Assembly: GCF_039545135.1 (NCBI RefSeq)
Contig: NZ_BAABRU010000013.1
Span: 1-64,000, forward strand
From: Herpetosiphon gulosus
GTDB taxonomy: Bacteria; Chloroflexota; Chloroflexia; Chloroflexales; Herpetosiphonaceae
Reading direction: 5' to 3'
DNA length: 64,000 bases
A model generated the notes under the pieces. It saw nothing but the letters and a program-made list of their open reading frames with translations, was not told where the DNA came from and made no database searches. Made by a program: the position numbers and the translations under genes. Positions within the stretch are counted from its first letter, which is position 1. Each line of letters opens with the position of its first letter. This document shows positions 41,058 to 50,697 of this stretch, one piece after another.

Positions 41058-42806
41058 ATGCGGCGTTATTTGCTCGCCGCCGTCGCCATTGCCCTCTTGA
41101 TTATGCCAGTATTAACGATTAATGCTGGTCCAGAGCAAGTTTGGGTTGATGATTTAACGGCTGGCAGCTTTGATGGGTTGGTCGGCAGTGGCACTATCAC
41201 CCTCGCTCCCAACGCCCCTCCCGCTCCTGCTTTCGTTGGTGATTATCCTCAAGCAGGTAGTTACCTTTCTTCCGAGCATCAATTTGAAGCAGTCGTTGCT
41301 GCGGTTGTGATTGATACCGATACAACGTTGACCACTGGGAGCAGTGTGCGTTTTGATGTGCGCGGCAAAAATCCCAGCGGTTCGTGGCAGATGTGGCAAG
41401 AGGCTCCGCGTGGTGGCCGCATTGCGCTCGAACGCCCAAGCACTGTGATTCAATATCGTATGTGGCTTTTGGCCAATGGTGAATCACCGCGGGCGCGTTC
41501 GGTCACAATGGTGGCTGAATGGTCAGATGGCATGACGATTCAGGCTGAATCACAAGCGCCAACCTACCGTATTTATGCCACTCGCGAGGGCTTGGTTGGC
41601 CATCGCACTGCTAACGGCCATATCATTCGCCCATACGATCAATTTGTGGCCTTGCCTTCATGGCGAGCACTCTCATCGTATCGCGGCTATGAATACCAAG
41701 TGCGCGTGACCTACAAAGGCCGTTCTAAAGTTGTGCCAGTTTGGGATGTGGGGCCGTGGAATACCCGTGACGACTATTGGTCAACCAATCGTCAATCGTG
41801 GAAAGATTTGCCACGCGGCTTGCCCGAAGCCCAAGCAGCCTATTACGATGGCTACAATGGTGGACGCGATGAGCGTGGTCGTCGCCCGAATTTGCCCAAC
41901 GGCATTGATATCGCCGATGGTACATTTTGGGATTTAGGCATTCCAGATAATGCTTGGGTGGAAGTAACCTTCTTGTGGGAAGGCTATGATCCTGGGGCTG
42001 GCACGCCTGCAGCAACCCCGACCCCGAATGTTACGGCAACTCCATTGCCAGTAGCCTTGCCGCCAGCAGGCTCGATCTTGGTCGATAATCGTGATAATAG
42101 CTTCCGCGAAATGCAAGGCACATGGTTCGATGCTCGCTGTGGTTTCAATGGCTCACACCGCTGGACTAAGAGCGTCGCCAACGAAAGCCAAGTCGATAAT
42201 GTTGGGGTTTGGAAAGCACCAATTACCAATCCTGGTTTCTACGAGGTCATGGCCTATATTCCGCCGTGTGGCGAGCCAGCCACCAAAAATGCCACCTATG
42301 TGATTGCCCACGACGGCAGCAATACCAAAGTGCGCGTCGATCAAGAGGCTAATCAGAATAAATGGTATTCGCTAGGGGTTTACTACTTCAAGGGTGGCAA
42401 CGAAATTCGGCTTGATGATGTGACCGGTGAAGAGGGCTTGAGTGTGCGTTACGATGCCATGGCTTGGTTGCCACGCTCCGATAACACTGCGCCAAACGCC
42501 ACAATCATCGATGTCAAAGATCTTGGCGAGGGCCGCTACGAGGTGCATTGGAACGGCCAAGATGATAGTACCGGGGTGGCCAGTTTCGATGTGCAGGTGC
42601 AACGCAACGGTGGTGAATGGGTCGATTGGTTGGTTACAACGACCGAACTGAAAGATACCTTTATCATCGATGTAAACGCTGCTGATGCTGAAAACAGCAC
42701 CTATGGCTTCCGCGCTCGGGCGCGTGACTGGGCTGGTAATACTGGCGAGTTTCCGCCGAATGCCCAAGCAACCTCAGCCGAACCGTTGATGATTCAACAA
42801 CCCTAA
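41058..42806 (+). CDS. Secreted protein: RlpA-like barrel, golvesin-type domain and Fn3-like domain
   Basis: About 582 residues. The start at 41058 gives a clear signal peptide (MRRYLLAAVAIALLIMPVLTINA) and follows TAGGAGG. Residues about 165-310 look like a double-psi barrel: GHRTANGHIIRP, VWDVGPWNTRDDYW and GIDIADGTFWDLGI, with the aspartates kept in RlpA-like enzymes. A Thr/Pro linker (TPAATPTPNVTATP) follows. Residues about 345-480 match the golvesin/xanthan-lyase C-terminal-like beta domain (DNRDNSFREMQGTWFD, RYDAMAWLP). The last 100 residues are fibronectin-III-like. It may act on peptidoglycan or glycans outside the cell, with the tail domains binding polymer. Confidence 0.75.
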   Translation: MRRYLLAAVAIALLIMPVLTINAGPEQVWVDDLTAGSFDGLVGSGTITLAPNAPPAPAFVGDYPQAGSYLSSEHQFEAVVAAVVIDTDTTLTTGSSVRFDVRGKNPSGSWQMWQEAPRGGRIALERPSTVIQYRMWLLANGESPRARSVTMVAEWSDGMTIQAESQAPTYRIYATREGLVGHRTANGHIIRPYDQFVALPSWRALSSYRGYEYQVRVTYKGRSKVVPVWDVGPWNTRDDYWSTNRQSWKDLPRGLPEAQAAYYDGYNGGRDERGRRPNLPNGIDIADGTFWDLGIPDNAWVEVTFLWEGYDPGAGTPAATPTPNVTATPLPVALPPAGSILVDNRDNSFREMQGTWFDARCGFNGSHRWTKSVANESQVDNVGVWKAPITNPGFYEVMAYIPPCGEPATKNATYVIAHDGSNTKVRVDQEANQNKWYSLGVYYFKGGNEIRLDDVTGEEGLSVRYDAMAWLPRSDNTAPNATIIDVKDLGEGRYEVHWNGQDDSTGVASFDVQVQRNGGEWVDWLVTTTELKDTFIIDVNAADAENSTYGFRARARDWAGNTGEFPPNAQATSAEPLMIQQP

Positions 42807-42835
42807 TTCCCCTGATCTACAATCCTTCTGCTATG

Positions 42836-42908
42836 GCGGTTTAGCGGCGGACAAGTTGACGAATTGGTTGAATACCATTAGTCAACCTGTCCGCCCCCTA
42901 GACCGCCG
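42836..42908. repeat. Long hairpin after the golvesin-domain gene
   Basis: GGCGGTTTAGCGGCGGACA.. and ..TGTCCGCCCCCTAGACCGCC pair along 26-27 bp with a one-base bulge and some G-T pairs, around a spacer of about 20 nt. It sits in the gap between convergent genes. No T run follows, so it is not a classic terminator. Confidence 0.8.
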
Positions 42909-43001
42909 CACTTCAGCATTTCAGGTTATCCCAATCCATCGCTGGGCGGTGTAAATGCTGGCCTAAGCAGCGCAGAATTAATTCAGCTTGGGTACGATCT
43001 C

Positions 43002-43050
43002 GGGTTGATAGAGTGGGTTTTGCTTTCAGCGCTACTTACTCTATCAACCC
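43002..43050. repeat. 13-bp perfect inverted repeat near convergent gene end
   Basis: GGGTTGATAGAGT (43002-43014) and ACTCTATCAACCC (43038-43050) are exact complements. It lies about 34 nt past the stop of the large beta-helix gene on the minus strand. Likely a transcript-end structure; no T run on either side. Confidence 0.75.
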
Positions 43051-43083
43051 AAGATGTTGGGTGAACCTAAAGCACAAAGCCGC

Positions 43084-46000
43084 TTATTTCACCACATACG
43101 GCATATACACCAGCCATTCATCATCATCAACAATTGTGACATTGATGGTAGCTGTGCCAAGTGTGAGATTGCTGGGGTTGCTGATTGCAACACTAAAGCT
43201 TTCGTTTGGCTCCTTGACCCGATCGCCAACAATTGCCACACTGACGAGTTTTTGGGTTTCGCCAGCAGCAAAGTTGAGAGTCAGATTTTGAGCAACAAAA
43301 TCACTACCAGCGCTGGCCGTGCCCGCTGTCGTGGCAAATTGCAGGCTGCTAGCCCGCCCACTCGCCGCCGAAAGCGTCACGGTAAATTGCAAGGTTGTGG
43401 TGATGCCAGAGCCTTCTACCACGCTGTTGAGACCACTCAACACGGCACTTGGAGTTGGGTCGTTATCAACAATCGTAGCTGTGCCATTTGTGCCAAGCGT
43501 TGCTCCGCCGGTCGCGCTACTGAGAACGAGCGTAAATGTTTCATCAGCTTCATCCAATGAGTCGCCAATCACCACGATTGTCACAGTTTTGCTCAGTTCG
43601 CCAGGCGCAAAACTTAGCGTACCAGCCGCTGGCGTAAAGTCCGTGCCGCTCAATGCAGTGCCAGCTAAAGTTGAATAGTTCACGGTTACTGTGGTAGCAC
43701 TGGGGTTGGATAGGCTGACGTTGAATGTGGCGTTGACACTATTGGTATCGCCTTCAGTAACGTTAATTGCATTGGCGTTGATCGTTGGTGCACCATCGTC
43801 ATCGATGATTGTTGCAACTGCATCAGGAGCTAACAGGCTAGCATTTTGCGGATTGCTCAGCGTCACGGTAAAAGTTTCGTTGCTTTCATCAATCAGATCA
43901 CCATTGACATTCACAATAAACCGTTGGGTTAGCTGACCTGCGGGAATTGTCAAGGTTCCGCTGATTGTGGCATAATCGCTGCCGCTAGTTGCGGTGTTAT
44001 CGTGGGTTGCATACTGCACACTAATTGCTTGGCCGCTCATCTCCGAAAGCATCAAGCTAACCGTCAATGGACGGGTGCCACTATTGCCTTCTTGGACAGG
44101 CGGCGCAACAAAGTTGATTATCGGAGCAGCATCATCGTCGAGAATAACCACCGTGCCAGCAGTACCAAGCGTTGCATTGACTGGGCTACTCAATTCAAGC
44201 ATGAACGACTCATCGCTTTCATCAAGGATATCACCCTGGATCAACACATCGACGGTTTTACTGGTTTCGCCAGCAGTAAAGCTTAATAGACCACTGCTGA
44301 TCGCAAAATCGCTGCCAGCACTCGCCGAGCCTGCTACTGTCAGATAATTAACCGTAATTGCGCTGCTGCTAGGGTTGCTCAAACTGATGGTAAGGGTTAC
44401 GGTGACACTGCCACTATTGCCTTCAGATGCTTCACCATTGGCCACATTGATCACAGGCGTGGCATCGTCGTCAAGAATTGTGGCAACTGCTTCATCGTTG
44501 CTAATCGTGGTGTTGACGGCATTGCTCAAGGCTACGTTGATCGTCTCATCTGGCTCGTCAATCAAATCGCCAACCAGCGCAATATCAACCGTTTTGCTGG
44601 TTTCGCCTGGGGCAAAATTAAGCGTGCCAGTGATGGCGGTGTAATCGCTGGGTTGGTTGGCAGTCCCATCAGTCGTGCTGAATTCAACGCTAATGGGCAA
44701 ATAGCTAGCATTCGAGAGCGTGACAGGCACATTAATTTGGCCTGGTGTGCCGCTGCCTTCGTTGGCGCTGGCTTCGTTTACGCTGATCGTTGGAGCAGTA
44801 TCGTCATTGGTAATTGTGCCAATCCCTTGACCATCGCCGATTGCTGCGTTGGTAGCACTCAACAAATTGATAAAGAAACGTTCGTTAAGTTCAAATTGAG
44901 TATCGCCGTGAACTTCAATCGTCACTGGAATACTCAAGGTATTGGCTGGAATGGTGGCGGTTGTGCTAGCAGCAGTATAGTCATCAGGCGCAATCGCTGT
45001 ATCGTCAGCCGTTACATAATCGACGACAACTGGATTGGGACTAACCGCCGATAAGCTCAACGTAAAGTTGAATTGGGTAACGCCGCTGTTGCCTTCGGTT
45101 AATGTTACATCGTTGACGCTGACGCTGGGCAAGTTGCCCACCGCTGAACAGCGTGAGAATTCCGAGGTATTGCCGCTGCCATCGACGGCGGTTGCGGTCA
45201 CCCGTTGGCCCAAAGCCACAGTCGTGGTCAAATTGGCGGTATAAGAAATCGCTCCAGTTGGGCCGGTGTTGATCGCAAACGAGCCGATATAGCTTTGACC
45301 TTCGCCAAAGTTGCTCGGATCGCACGCGCCTTGACTATAGAAATCGAGGGTCAAGGCGGTATTGGTTGCGCCGATATACGAGCCAATAATTTGGGTCAAG
45401 CCCCCACCCGAGCTGGTCGATTCGACGATTGGATAGTTGAGCAGATTGTTTGGCCCAGCGTCGCTATCATTGGCATCGTTGGCAGTTACCCCATCGCCAT
45501 TAGCATTGTTATCAGGGCCAAGATCGATCCCCAAGCGATTGTTGCTGAAAATGCTATTGCGCTGAATCCGCTGGGTCGTAGCAACCGCCGCACCTTGGGT
45601 AATCAGCACCCCATTTTTAGCATTGAAGGCGATCACGTTGCCAGCACCTTGCGCCGAGCCGCCGATGGTTGTGGTTGTGCCAGCCGCTACCCGCACACCA
45701 TTGAATTGGTTGGCGACCCCAGTTGGGCTAGCTGGTGGAATAAAGGCATTCGTGCCGATGTAATTGCCTTGAATCACATTGCCCGACGAACTCGAGGTGA
45801 AAATGTTAATTCCATTATTGCCGTTGCCCGAAATCACGTTGCGCTCGCCGATGGTTGTGCCACCGATTTGGGTGTTGCGTGCGCCATCGAGCTTGATACC
45901 ATCGCTGACATTGCCCAATGCCCCGTTGCCATTCAGGGTTGTACCAATGTAGTTGCCCTTGATGATATTGCCAATCGCCGAGCCGCCGCCAATCACAATC

Positions 46001-48486
46001 CCGTTGCTATTGGCTGAAATCAAGTTACGTTCGGCAGTGGTTGTGCCGCCGATCGTGTTACCCCCAACATTGAAAATATAGACCCCAGCTGATGTATTGC
46101 CCAGGGCCGAGCCACCACCATTGTTGGTGCCGATATAGTTACCAGCAATTTTATTGTTGGTTGCGCCAGCTTCGATAATTGCTACGCCATCGCTATTATT
46201 GCCCGAAATGACGTTGCGCTCAGCCGTTGTGCCCCCAACCAAGGTATTGGCGGTGCGGTCGATAAAGATCCCACGCTGGGTATTGCCAACATCGAGGGTT
46301 GCCCCAATGTTCGTACCAATAAAGTTGCCTTGAATTCGGTTGCCCAATGGCGCAGCCGTCACATTCACTAGCACGCCATGTTCGACGTTGCCCGAAATGA
46401 CGTTGCCCAAAGTGCCAAATGTGCCACCAATTTGATTATTATCGCTGGCGATGCGCACGCCGCTTTTGCTATTGCCAAGAGCCGCATTGCTACTCAGCAT
46501 CGTGCCAATATAGTTATTTTGGATGGTGGTTGCATTGGCTCCAGCCACCAGCGTGATGCCATCGCCATCGTTGGCCGCAATTAAGTTGCGCACATTCGAT
46601 CCGCCACTACCACCAATTAAGTTGTTGGCAGATTCGACCCGCACACCCGATAAATTATTGCCAGCATCGACTGTGCCCGAGGCATCGCTGCCGATGAAAT
46701 TACATTCAAGGGTATTGCCGCCGAGGGCTGCCAAACGCACGCCGTTGCCAGCAAAACGATTGATCACCAAGCCGCGAATTAGGCTACTACCACCCGTGAC
46801 ATCCAAGCCATTGGCGCTAGCCCCAGCCAACGAACCATTTAATTCGATCAATGGTGAATTACAGGCAGCGCCTGCTTGGCTCAAACCATCGAGAATGATT
46901 GGTGTTGTAAGCGCTGGCAATGCCGCAGTTGGCGAGATGGTACGCACGCCGCTGCCAAGCAGATTAAAGCGAATCGTGTCGGTTTGCGGGGTGGAATTGG
47001 CTAAAGTGATTGCCTCACGTAGCGAACAATCGAAGGTGGTACAAGCCCCATCATTGGTATCTAAATTGGTGCTGACCAAAATTGGCGAAGTTTGGATGCT
47101 GTTGGTTGCTTCAAATGCGCCAATATCCAAACGGCCTTCGCGCACCCGCGCAAAGCCAGGCCCACGCTGATCGGTTGCTGGGGCTGCAACAGGTGCAGGA
47201 TCGCCAGTGTTGTAGGCGGGGCTATTTTGCAGCAATGCCGCCGTAGGAGTGCCACCGCCATTGTTCAGCACATCGCCCAACACTGGATCTTGGCCAGTGA
47301 TGTTGGTTGCGGTTGTACCGCCAAAGACCGCGCCACTTGGCACCGTTTCGATCAAGTTATAGCCATTTGACGTAATCGTTTGGCCAGTGCCAACCCCAAG
47401 ATCGGCGCTGGTAAGGGTGGTATTGGCAGCGCGTTGGGTATTATTGGCAACAATCGTGTTATATAAACTGAGGCGTAAAGCAGGCTGGCCGGCTGTGGTA
47501 ACCCCATTGACCACCCCACCAACCGCCGAACCACTGCTGTTCGAGGCGGCATTGTAGGCGATCGTACTGTAATAGACATCGATCATGCCATTATTATCGT
47601 TGTAGATCGCTGCCCCAGCCTTGCCACGGTTATAGGCAATTGTGGTATTGGTGATTGCCGTGGTGAGGTTGGCCGCAGGATTTTGAATATTAACGTGGTG
47701 AATCCCAGCACCCAAGCCCAATGCGCCACTGCCTGTCACCCCGCCCGACGTGCTAGTGACGGTATTGCTCAACACAGCGCTATTGACGATAGTGGTGATA
47801 CTGCCGCTGGTGCTAAATCCACCGCCATTATTTGGTGCAGTATTGCCACGAATCACGCTATTGTAGACCCTAAGCACCCCCGCGATCCCGCTGGTACGTT
47901 GGTTGCGCAAGCCCCCACCGTTGCCGCTGGTGCCAGCGGTGCTCGAAAGTACAGCGGTATTGCTGATAACGACCGTGCCACCTTGGTTAAGCACAGCGCC
48001 GCCGTTGGTAATGCCCGAGTTGGGCGCTTTACCTCGTTGCAGGGTCAAATTAAAAATTGAAAGATTGGCTGATGTCAGATTGACATTGAAAATCCGTGAG
48101 GCATTGTTGCCATCGATTTTCAAGCCAGGTGCAGCGGCTCCATCGATCACCACCAAGCGCCCAATGGTCAATTCGCCAGCAGTTAATGTGATCGTTTGAC
48201 CTGCCAAACTTGAGTCAAAGACAATTGGCGAACAAGCTGCATTGGCCAACGCTGCCCGTAATGAGCCAGCTGGTGGCGAAGCAGCATCATTGGTGTTGGT
48301 AACCGTACAAACGACGCTCGGAGCACTCGCAGAACGGGCTTCAGGAAGCTGTGGTGCTGCAATGCGTGCGGCTGTTGGTTGAAGCGGAACAACAAATAAT
48401 GCCAACAATAGTGCCAAATTAAGCACCAATGCACGACGACGAACTTGCATCCGCAAGGTTCGCCCTTGATGAGGGAATTGGAGCAT
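43084..48486 (-). CDS. Giant secreted right-handed beta-helix protein with six Calx-beta domains
   Basis: An 1800-residue exported protein. Signal peptide at about residues 13-42 (RRRALVLNLALLLALFVVPLQPTAA). Residues about 60-1090 form two parallel beta-helix stretches: many short repeats of the NTISGN/GNYIGT type, and CSLREAITLANS marking the start of the second helix. Residues about 1150-1790 hold six Calx-beta domains, each with a VxEGNSG start and a ...TIxDDD end. The C terminus is short: EWLVYMPYVVK. Similar exported adhesion or carbohydrate-binding proteins are common in Chloroflexota and cyanobacteria. Calx-beta units usually bind calcium. The start is preceded by AAGAGG; a second Met at residue 13 is possible. 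Only repeats, no enzyme motif. Confidence 0.85.
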   Translation of the reverse strand: MLQFPHQGRTLRMQVRRRALVLNLALLLALFVVPLQPTAARIAAPQLPEARSASAPSVVCTVTNTNDAASPPAGSLRAALANAACSPIVFDSSLAGQTITLTAGELTIGRLVVIDGAAAPGLKIDGNNASRIFNVNLTSANLSIFNLTLQRGKAPNSGITNGGAVLNQGGTVVISNTAVLSSTAGTSGNGGGLRNQRTSGIAGVLRVYNSVIRGNTAPNNGGGFSTSGSITTIVNSAVLSNTVTSTSGGVTGSGALGLGAGIHHVNIQNPAANLTTAITNTTIAYNRGKAGAAIYNDNNGMIDVYYSTIAYNAASNSSGSAVGGVVNGVTTAGQPALRLSLYNTIVANNTQRAANTTLTSADLGVGTGQTITSNGYNLIETVPSGAVFGGTTATNITGQDPVLGDVLNNGGGTPTAALLQNSPAYNTGDPAPVAAPATDQRGPGFARVREGRLDIGAFEATNSIQTSPILVSTNLDTNDGACTTFDCSLREAITLANSTPQTDTIRFNLLGSGVRTISPTAALPALTTPIILDGLSQAGAACNSPLIELNGSLAGASANGLDVTGGSSLIRGLVINRFAGNGVRLAALGGNTLECNFIGSDASGTVDAGNNLSGVRVESANNLIGGSGGSNVRNLIAANDGDGITLVAGANATTIQNNYIGTMLSSNAALGNSKSGVRIASDNNQIGGTFGTLGNVISGNVEHGVLVNVTAAPLGNRIQGNFIGTNIGATLDVGNTQRGIFIDRTANTLVGGTTAERNVISGNNSDGVAIIEAGATNNKIAGNYIGTNNGGGSALGNTSAGVYIFNVGGNTIGGTTTAERNLISANSNGIVIGGGSAIGNIIKGNYIGTTLNGNGALGNVSDGIKLDGARNTQIGGTTIGERNVISGNGNNGINIFTSSSSGNVIQGNYIGTNAFIPPASPTGVANQFNGVRVAAGTTTTIGGSAQGAGNVIAFNAKNGVLITQGAAVATTQRIQRNSIFSNNRLGIDLGPDNNANGDGVTANDANDSDAGPNNLLNYPIVESTSSGGGLTQIIGSYIGATNTALTLDFYSQGACDPSNFGEGQSYIGSFAINTGPTGAISYTANLTTTVALGQRVTATAVDGSGNTSEFSRCSAVGNLPSVSVNDVTLTEGNSGVTQFNFTLSLSAVSPNPVVVDYVTADDTAIAPDDYTAASTTATIPANTLSIPVTIEVHGDTQFELNERFFINLLSATNAAIGDGQGIGTITNDDTAPTISVNEASANEGSGTPGQINVPVTLSNASYLPISVEFSTTDGTANQPSDYTAITGTLNFAPGETSKTVDIALVGDLIDEPDETINVALSNAVNTTISNDEAVATILDDDATPVINVANGEASEGNSGSVTVTLTISLSNPSSSAITVNYLTVAGSASAGSDFAISSGLLSFTAGETSKTVDVLIQGDILDESDESFMLELSSPVNATLGTAGTVVILDDDAAPIINFVAPPVQEGNSGTRPLTVSLMLSEMSGQAISVQYATHDNTATSGSDYATISGTLTIPAGQLTQRFIVNVNGDLIDESNETFTVTLSNPQNASLLAPDAVATIIDDDGAPTINANAINVTEGDTNSVNATFNVSLSNPSATTVTVNYSTLAGTALSGTDFTPAAGTLSFAPGELSKTVTIVVIGDSLDEADETFTLVLSSATGGATLGTNGTATIVDNDPTPSAVLSGLNSVVEGSGITTTLQFTVTLSAASGRASSLQFATTAGTASAGSDFVAQNLTLNFAAGETQKLVSVAIVGDRVKEPNESFSVAISNPSNLTLGTATINVTIVDDDEWLVYMPYVVK

Positions 48487-49071
48487 ACAAACCTCTTGCT
48501 AGACTCTCGAAGAGCAACCCTGCACTGAGCATCATTACTCTTGAGGCCAAATGAAGGTGGAGCAGATCAGCGCAGCTTCAGCGTAGTTTGTTTGCCATGA
48601 CGAACGTATGCCGCAGGTTAGTACGAAGAGTAGCAGTAACAAATGACTAGGGTACTACGGAAGTGCATAGCGATTATATTCTATGGCTATATCAATTGCT
48701 AGGGAAAAATTTATTAAAATGGGAATGAGGGGTCAGGGGCTAGGGAGCAGGGGGCAGGATTCAGGGGCTAGGGAGGTGGCGGTTGGAATTTAACGCGGCG
48801 GCGCAATGGCTATGGGCTATAATGGTTTAGTACGTTCCCTCACCCCCGACCCCTCTCCCACTGTGTCGGGCGAGGGGAGCACTGCTGGAGCGGTTCCCCC
48901 TCGCCTCGTGGGCGGGAGAGGGGGCTAGGGGTGAGGGCATGCACTTCATTGCCAACCCAATGAACCATTACAGCTGACCCATAGCCAAACCCCATTCTGC
49001 GCCGCTGCGTTAAATATGTATCAATCAATTTCTCAAATTCTTCATCCTTCACCTCTCATAATTCATCCTTT
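48487..49071. repeat. Repeat-rich gap
   Basis: No gene seen. The first 230 nt are the leader side of the large gene with no recognised promoter beyond a TATAAT-like box near 48673-48678 on the minus strand that lacks a convincing -35. Then follow CAGGGGCTAGGGAGCAGGGG steps (about 48727-48776), one copy of the long imperfect palindrome (48837-48939), TCTGCGCCGCTGCGTTAAATATG and CTCATAATTCATCC pieces. Confidence 0.75.
48837..48939. repeat. Long imperfect palindrome (family D), copy 3
   Basis: From CCCTCACCCCCGACCCC to GGGGCTAGGGGTGAGGGCA, with CTCTCCCACTG and CGGGAGAGG inside. Same build as the copies at 20384, 26105 and 53201. Confidence 0.85.
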
Positions 49072-50076
49072 TTAAAATCCTCGGCGGCGGGTTTTCAGCA
49101 CGGCAATTTTGGTTGAATGATTAAACGGCGCGGGATTGGTGACTGGCTTGCCAACCCGGGTTTCAGGGTAGCCCGTGAAATCTTCAGCAATATCGAGATA
49201 CTCCGCAACCTCAACATAGCCATCGGCACAAATTTTTGCCAGCAATTCAAGATATTCTTGACCGCTCAAAAACAGGGCATTATTGATTGCGATAATCGTA
49301 CCGTTGTGCTCCATCAAAGGCCGCACCCGATTGAGCACCTTGGTGTAGTTTTGGGCCAAATCGACCACGCCATGATCAGTGGCAGCAAACATCGGCGGGT
49401 CAACAATCACACAATCGAACAATTCACCTTTGCGTTTGAATTTGTTCATGTGCAGCCAAAAATCGTCAGTTTGAAAATCGGGCTTATGAATTGGAAAGCC
49501 ATTCAGGGTATGCGAGGTTTTGGCCACATTCAAAAAGCGCCGATTACGATCAGTTTGTACCACCCGTTTGGCTCCCGCCGCGACCGCTGCCACACCCAAA
49601 CTACCAGTATAGGCAAAGGTGTTGAGCACAGTTTTATCGGCCAAATTAGCCAAAATCCACTGGCGCAAGTTGCGGGTATCCAAATACAGGCTAGCATCGC
49701 GGTTCATGGTCAGATCAAGTGCGTACCAAACTCCATGCTCGCGGATGCGCGTGGCCAAATTTGTACCATAGCGTAAAACCCCATTTTGGGCTGTTTCATC
49801 ATCGCTATGGCGAGTTTTCACCAGAATCGCTTCGAGCCATGGCAAACGGGTTGGCAACCACTCCAGCACTTGCTCAACCAAGGCCTCGCCAGCTTTGGGT
49901 GGGTCGGCATAGTTATGCACCACGGCTGTGGTAGCATAGAGGTCGATCACAATTTGCGGCTCGCCCTCAAGAAACCCATTGAACAAGCGCAAACCTGCCT
50001 GATGGCGTTCGTCAAACAAGCTTTCACGAGCAACAATTGCCCGCTCTATTCGATCAGTCAAATTCACGACTGGCAT
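49072..50076 (-). CDS. Class I SAM-dependent rRNA methyltransferase (RlmI/RlmK-like)
   Basis: A 334-residue protein. The methyltransferase domain is in the second half: KTVLNTFAYTGSLGVAAVAAGAKRVVQTDRNRRFL (SAM loop), FDCVIVDPPMFA (the DPP motif) and IIAINNALFLSGQEYLEL. Before it, TMNRDASLYLDTRNLRQWI and FNGFLEGEPQIVIDLY match the RlmI family, which methylates C1962 of 23S rRNA. The N-terminal PUA domain of E. coli RlmI is not clear here. The reference substrate is the normal 23S rRNA. Transcribed alone; TTGATTGAG-type leader without a clear ribosome-binding site. Confidence 0.82.
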   Translation of the reverse strand: MPVVNLTDRIERAIVARESLFDERHQAGLRLFNGFLEGEPQIVIDLYATTAVVHNYADPPKAGEALVEQVLEWLPTRLPWLEAILVKTRHSDDETAQNGVLRYGTNLATRIREHGVWYALDLTMNRDASLYLDTRNLRQWILANLADKTVLNTFAYTGSLGVAAVAAGAKRVVQTDRNRRFLNVAKTSHTLNGFPIHKPDFQTDDFWLHMNKFKRKGELFDCVIVDPPMFAATDHGVVDLAQNYTKVLNRVRPLMEHNGTIIAINNALFLSGQEYLELLAKICADGYVEVAEYLDIAEDFTGYPETRVGKPVTNPAPFNHSTKIAVLKTRRRGF

Positions 50077-50242
50077 AATCCATCCTTAATTGCTGTCAAC
50101 AGATCGTTGGCGTTATGCTATTTTAACCGAAATAGCGATTAAGGATCGAATTAGTTCAAACTGGGGTTGATTGAGGAGACAACGTGGGGAAAGCTATTGC
50201 GGAAGGCTCAAAGCAGAATCAGATTTGAATTAAGCAATCATC

Positions 50243-50266
50243 GCGCAGATCAATGACGATCTGCGC
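50243..50266 (-). terminator. Hairpin after PspC gene
   Basis: GCGCAGATC and GATCTGCGC form a perfect 9-bp stem around a 6-nt loop, 16 nt past the PspC-gene stop on the minus strand. There is no T run. Confidence 0.6.
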
Positions 50267-50281
50267 AACCCAAACAACTGA

Positions 50282-50563
50282 TTAACTAAATATCAGCGAA
50301 AGCATATAGCAAAAGAAGGAGAACGACAGAATAATCCCCGCAATCAGGATTGGCAGCGCCGCCCGCTTACCATTCTGATCAGGCATGAAGGCCCAACCCA
50401 GCACATAGACTAAAATCCCAGAGCCAATAAAGAAGCCAAAGAGCACCAGAGCAATCCGCACAATCAGCGGATCAATCCCGAAATAGCGGGCGATCCCAGC
50501 ACAAACGCCAGCGAGAACCCGGCCTTCAGTTGGTCGAACAAGTTGACGTGATTGATACGACAT
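50282..50563 (-). CDS. PspC-domain membrane protein
   Basis: A 93-residue protein. PTEGRVLAGVCAGIARYFGIDPLIVRIALVLFG is the PspC-domain signature (about residues 11-43, shown as parts: RVLAGVCAGIARYFGID, LIVRIALVLF). The same segment continues into membrane helices (GILVYVLGWAFMP, ILIAGIILSFSFFCYML). PspC proteins act in phage-shock/envelope-stress response; no PspA is seen here. Stands alone with a hairpin after the stop. Confidence 0.93.
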   Translation of the reverse strand: MSYQSRQLVRPTEGRVLAGVCAGIARYFGIDPLIVRIALVLFGFFIGSGILVYVLGWAFMPDQNGKRAALPILIAGIILSFSFFCYMLSLIFS

Positions 50564-50697
50564 TTGTAGCTCCTAACACACGAGAACGTTTTAATTTTAT
50601 ACTATTGCTGCGCTTATGGCGAATGACGTGGCTGTAAGACGTAACGCCCCTAGCAAAAGTTTCAGATGCTTAGGACATAGGACAAAGGAGTCAGCCT

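Noticed and set aside
45205-46584. Large open frames antisense to the beta-helix gene
   Set aside because: Shadows of a repetitive gene on the other strand with Asn/Thr/Gly-rich codons; products look like reversed repeats.
48673-48678. TATAAT box as promoter of the 1800-residue gene
   Set aside because: No -35 box at a suitable distance (the TTGATA upstream leaves an 11-nt spacer).
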